A DNA stretch of 7,044 bases from Acidobacteriaceae bacterium (GTDB lineage: Bacteria > Acidobacteriota > Terriglobia > Terriglobales > Acidobacteriaceae), in assembly GCA_003166055.1 (NCBI GenBank), contig PMWR01000576.1, forward strand, positions 1 through 7,044, in the 5' to 3' direction. A program made the translations under genes and the position numbers. The notes below the pieces were generated by a model. It saw only the letters and a list, made by a program, of their open reading frames with translations, was not told where the DNA came from and searched no databases. Positions 5,739 to 7,044 of this stretch are shown piece by piece (position 1 is the stretch's first letter; every line of letters begins with the position of its first letter).

Positions 5739-7044
5739 AGTTCCCAGCCATGAAGCGCCGCTTCCCAGACCGTTTGATTGTCGCCCTGGTTGTGGCCCTG
5801 GGACTGACTTTCCTGGTGTCGATGCTGGAGCGCTGGACTCCCTATGGCGACCTCACCAACTGGACATACGACTTCCTCGTCAACCACGGCAGATACGCGC
5901 GCCCCTCGCAGGACATTGTGTTTGTCGATTTTGACGATGCAACATTTGCAAAGATCAACAAGTATCCGATCCCGCGCTCGACCGTCGCCGACGTCGTCGA
6001 TCGCGTGGGTAAGGCTGCGCCTGCCGTCATAGGCCTCGATATCTTCCTTTCAGAACCGCGCAGCGCCGATGAGGACGCGGCAATGCAGCGCGCGTTAAGC
6101 GCAGCCGGCAATGTGGTGATTGGAGCGCAGGCGGCAACTGGGCAGCTTCCGGCCGTGTTGCCCATGTCCATGTTTTGCCAGCCTGAAAATTCCGGTCTCG
6201 CTACCGGATTCTGCGCGGAAGGCAAGCCCGGCGCATTTGGATATGCGGCCGTCAACATGCCGTTTGACAGCGACGGATATGTGCGCGATGCCGAGCTGTT
6301 CGCATGGGGCAAGCAGAAGGCTGAAAGCTTTCCCGTGTTCCTGGCGGAGGAGTATCTGGCGCAAGTTGATCCGCAGTGCAAAAACTGCACCTTGCAGCCG
6401 CTGAACAAGGGCAGCGCGCAATTTCGCGGCCACCGAGTGCCCTTCCACGATCCGGCGGCGGGAACCTTTCGAATCGGCGACTGGTCACCGCACCCGGCGC
6501 AGCACATTTCCGCGTGGGATGTTCTTACCGGGACAGTCGATCCTGCCCGCCTTCGCAACAAGCTGGTTCTGATCGGGCAAGGCAGCGATGCTGCGCGTGA
6601 TCGCGACCTCTCCCCGCTCTTCCGCGTCCGCCAGTCCGACGGCAAGCGCGAACAGATTGCCGGCACCGAGCTTCATGCGGCGGCCATCGCAACGCTGCTC
6701 GATGGAAACGCGATTGGCGAGGTTCCGGTCTGGATCCAGGGCTGTGTCAACTTCATCCTGCTGGCCGCGGCCACCTGGGTCTTTACACGCCTTCGGCTCA
6801 GGATGGCGTTCGCCCTGGTAGCCGTCTTTATCCCGGCTATTTATGCCTCGGCGCAGGTGCTTTTTACTGCGTATCATCTGTGGTTTCCCTATCTGGAAAC
6901 AATTCTCGGCGTAGCCGCGGCACTCCCATGCGGCGTGGCGTGGCAATACGTCAAGGCGAACCTGCTGCGCTCTGAAACCGAGCAGCAGCGGAAGCAGTTG
7001 ATGGAGATGTTCTCGCGCTATGTCGATCCCCAGGTCGCGAACGC
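5735..7044 (+). CDS. CHASE2 transmembrane receptor, probably a class III nucleotide cyclase (3' end outside window)
   Basis: The frame is open for 436 complete codons to the right edge. Residues about 14-31 form a first membrane helix. Residues about 35-325 are a CHASE2 extracytoplasmic sensor: DIVFVDFDDATF and PIPRSTVADVVDRVG near its start, VIGLDIFLSEPR, then RNKLVLIG and GTELHAAAIATLLDGNAI at its end. Three more helices follow (about 333-353, 357-378, 389-407), the usual CHASE2 layout. After a short charged helix comes MEMFSRYVDPQV (from about 424), which in my recollection is the usual entry to a class III adenylate/guanylate cyclase domain after CHASE2. The catalytic domain itself lies outside, so a His kinase or other output cannot be excluded. 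The sensor carries four Cys (148, 160, and 215/218 as CKNC), possibly redox- or metal-responsive. It overlaps the caspase gene by ATGA, so the receptor is made together with two exported proteins. CHASE2 is secure; the cyclase output is inference. Confidence 0.87.
   Translation, partial: MKFPAMKRRFPDRLIVALVVALGLTFLVSMLERWTPYGDLTNWTYDFLVNHGRYARPSQDIVFVDFDDATFAKINKYPIPRSTVADVVDRVGKAAPAVIGLDIFLSEPRSADEDAAMQRALSAAGNVVIGAQAATGQLPAVLPMSMFCQPENSGLATGFCAEGKPGAFGYAAVNMPFDSDGYVRDAELFAWGKQKAESFPVFLAEEYLAQVDPQCKNCTLQPLNKGSAQFRGHRVPFHDPAAGTFRIGDWSPHPAQHISAWDVLTGTVDPARLRNKLVLIGQGSDAARDRDLSPLFRVRQSDGKREQIAGTELHAAAIATLLDGNAIGEVPVWIQGCVNFILLAAATWVFTRLRLRMAFALVAVFIPAIYASAQVLFTAYHLWFPYLETILGVAAALPCGVAWQYVKANLLRSETEQQRKQLMEMFSRYVDPQVAN

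Noticed and set aside
6377..6388. CKNC in CHASE2 as a heme c site
   Set aside because: A heme c site needs CxxCH; here the residue after the second Cys is Thr.
5842..6666. 274-codon minus-strand frame across the CHASE2 gene
   Set aside because: It is antisense to a well-supported CHASE2 domain, has a low-complexity Ser/Arg/Ala composition, and has no motif.

Overview
The window is GC-rich (about 60 % by eye), densely coded bacterial DNA. The gene content is a GH10 xylanase, a GH18 hydrolase, a caspase-like/PEGA/TPR protein, a DUF4384 protein and a CHASE2 receptor. Together with the protein style, this resembles a soil member of the Acidobacteriota (Terriglobia-like). That assignment is inferred from gene content and protein feel; no rRNA or other marker gene is present.

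Layout. (1) Bases 1-551, + strand: the C-terminal part of a GH10 endo-xylanase, cut by the left edge. (2) Bases 582-2511, - strand: a two-gene unit transcribed leftwards. It holds a cytoplasmic metallo-beta-lactamase-fold hydrolase (1666-2511) followed 34 bases later by an exported GH18-type glycosidase (582-1631). The GH10 and GH18 genes converge, with only 30 bases between their stop codons. (3) Bases 2512-2866: a 355-base intergenic region between divergent genes. It must hold the start signals of both units, has one AT-rich patch and two overlapping small hairpins, and shows no convincing gene. (4) Bases 2867-7044, + strand: a compact three-gene operon. It holds an exported DUF4384 protein (2867-3559), an exported caspase-like protease with an EF-hand-type loop, a PEGA domain and a TPR array (3597-5738), and a CHASE2 membrane receptor (5735 to the right edge). 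The receptor's cytoplasmic output domain is cut off just as it begins. The last two genes overlap by ATGA.

How the genes may work together. The left part is polysaccharide turnover: xylan, plus a chitin- or peptidoglycan-like substrate. The right part looks like an envelope signalling system. Two predicted periplasmic proteins, one a caspase-fold protease with an intact His/Cys dyad and a possible Ca2+ loop, are co-transcribed with a transmembrane sensor whose visible end resembles the entry to a class III nucleotide cyclase. The divergent metallo-hydrolase has the sequence style of proteins often annotated as cyclic-nucleotide-phosphodiesterase-like. A make/break pair for a second messenger is therefore a plausible but unproven reading. 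This arrangement is the most interesting part of the window.
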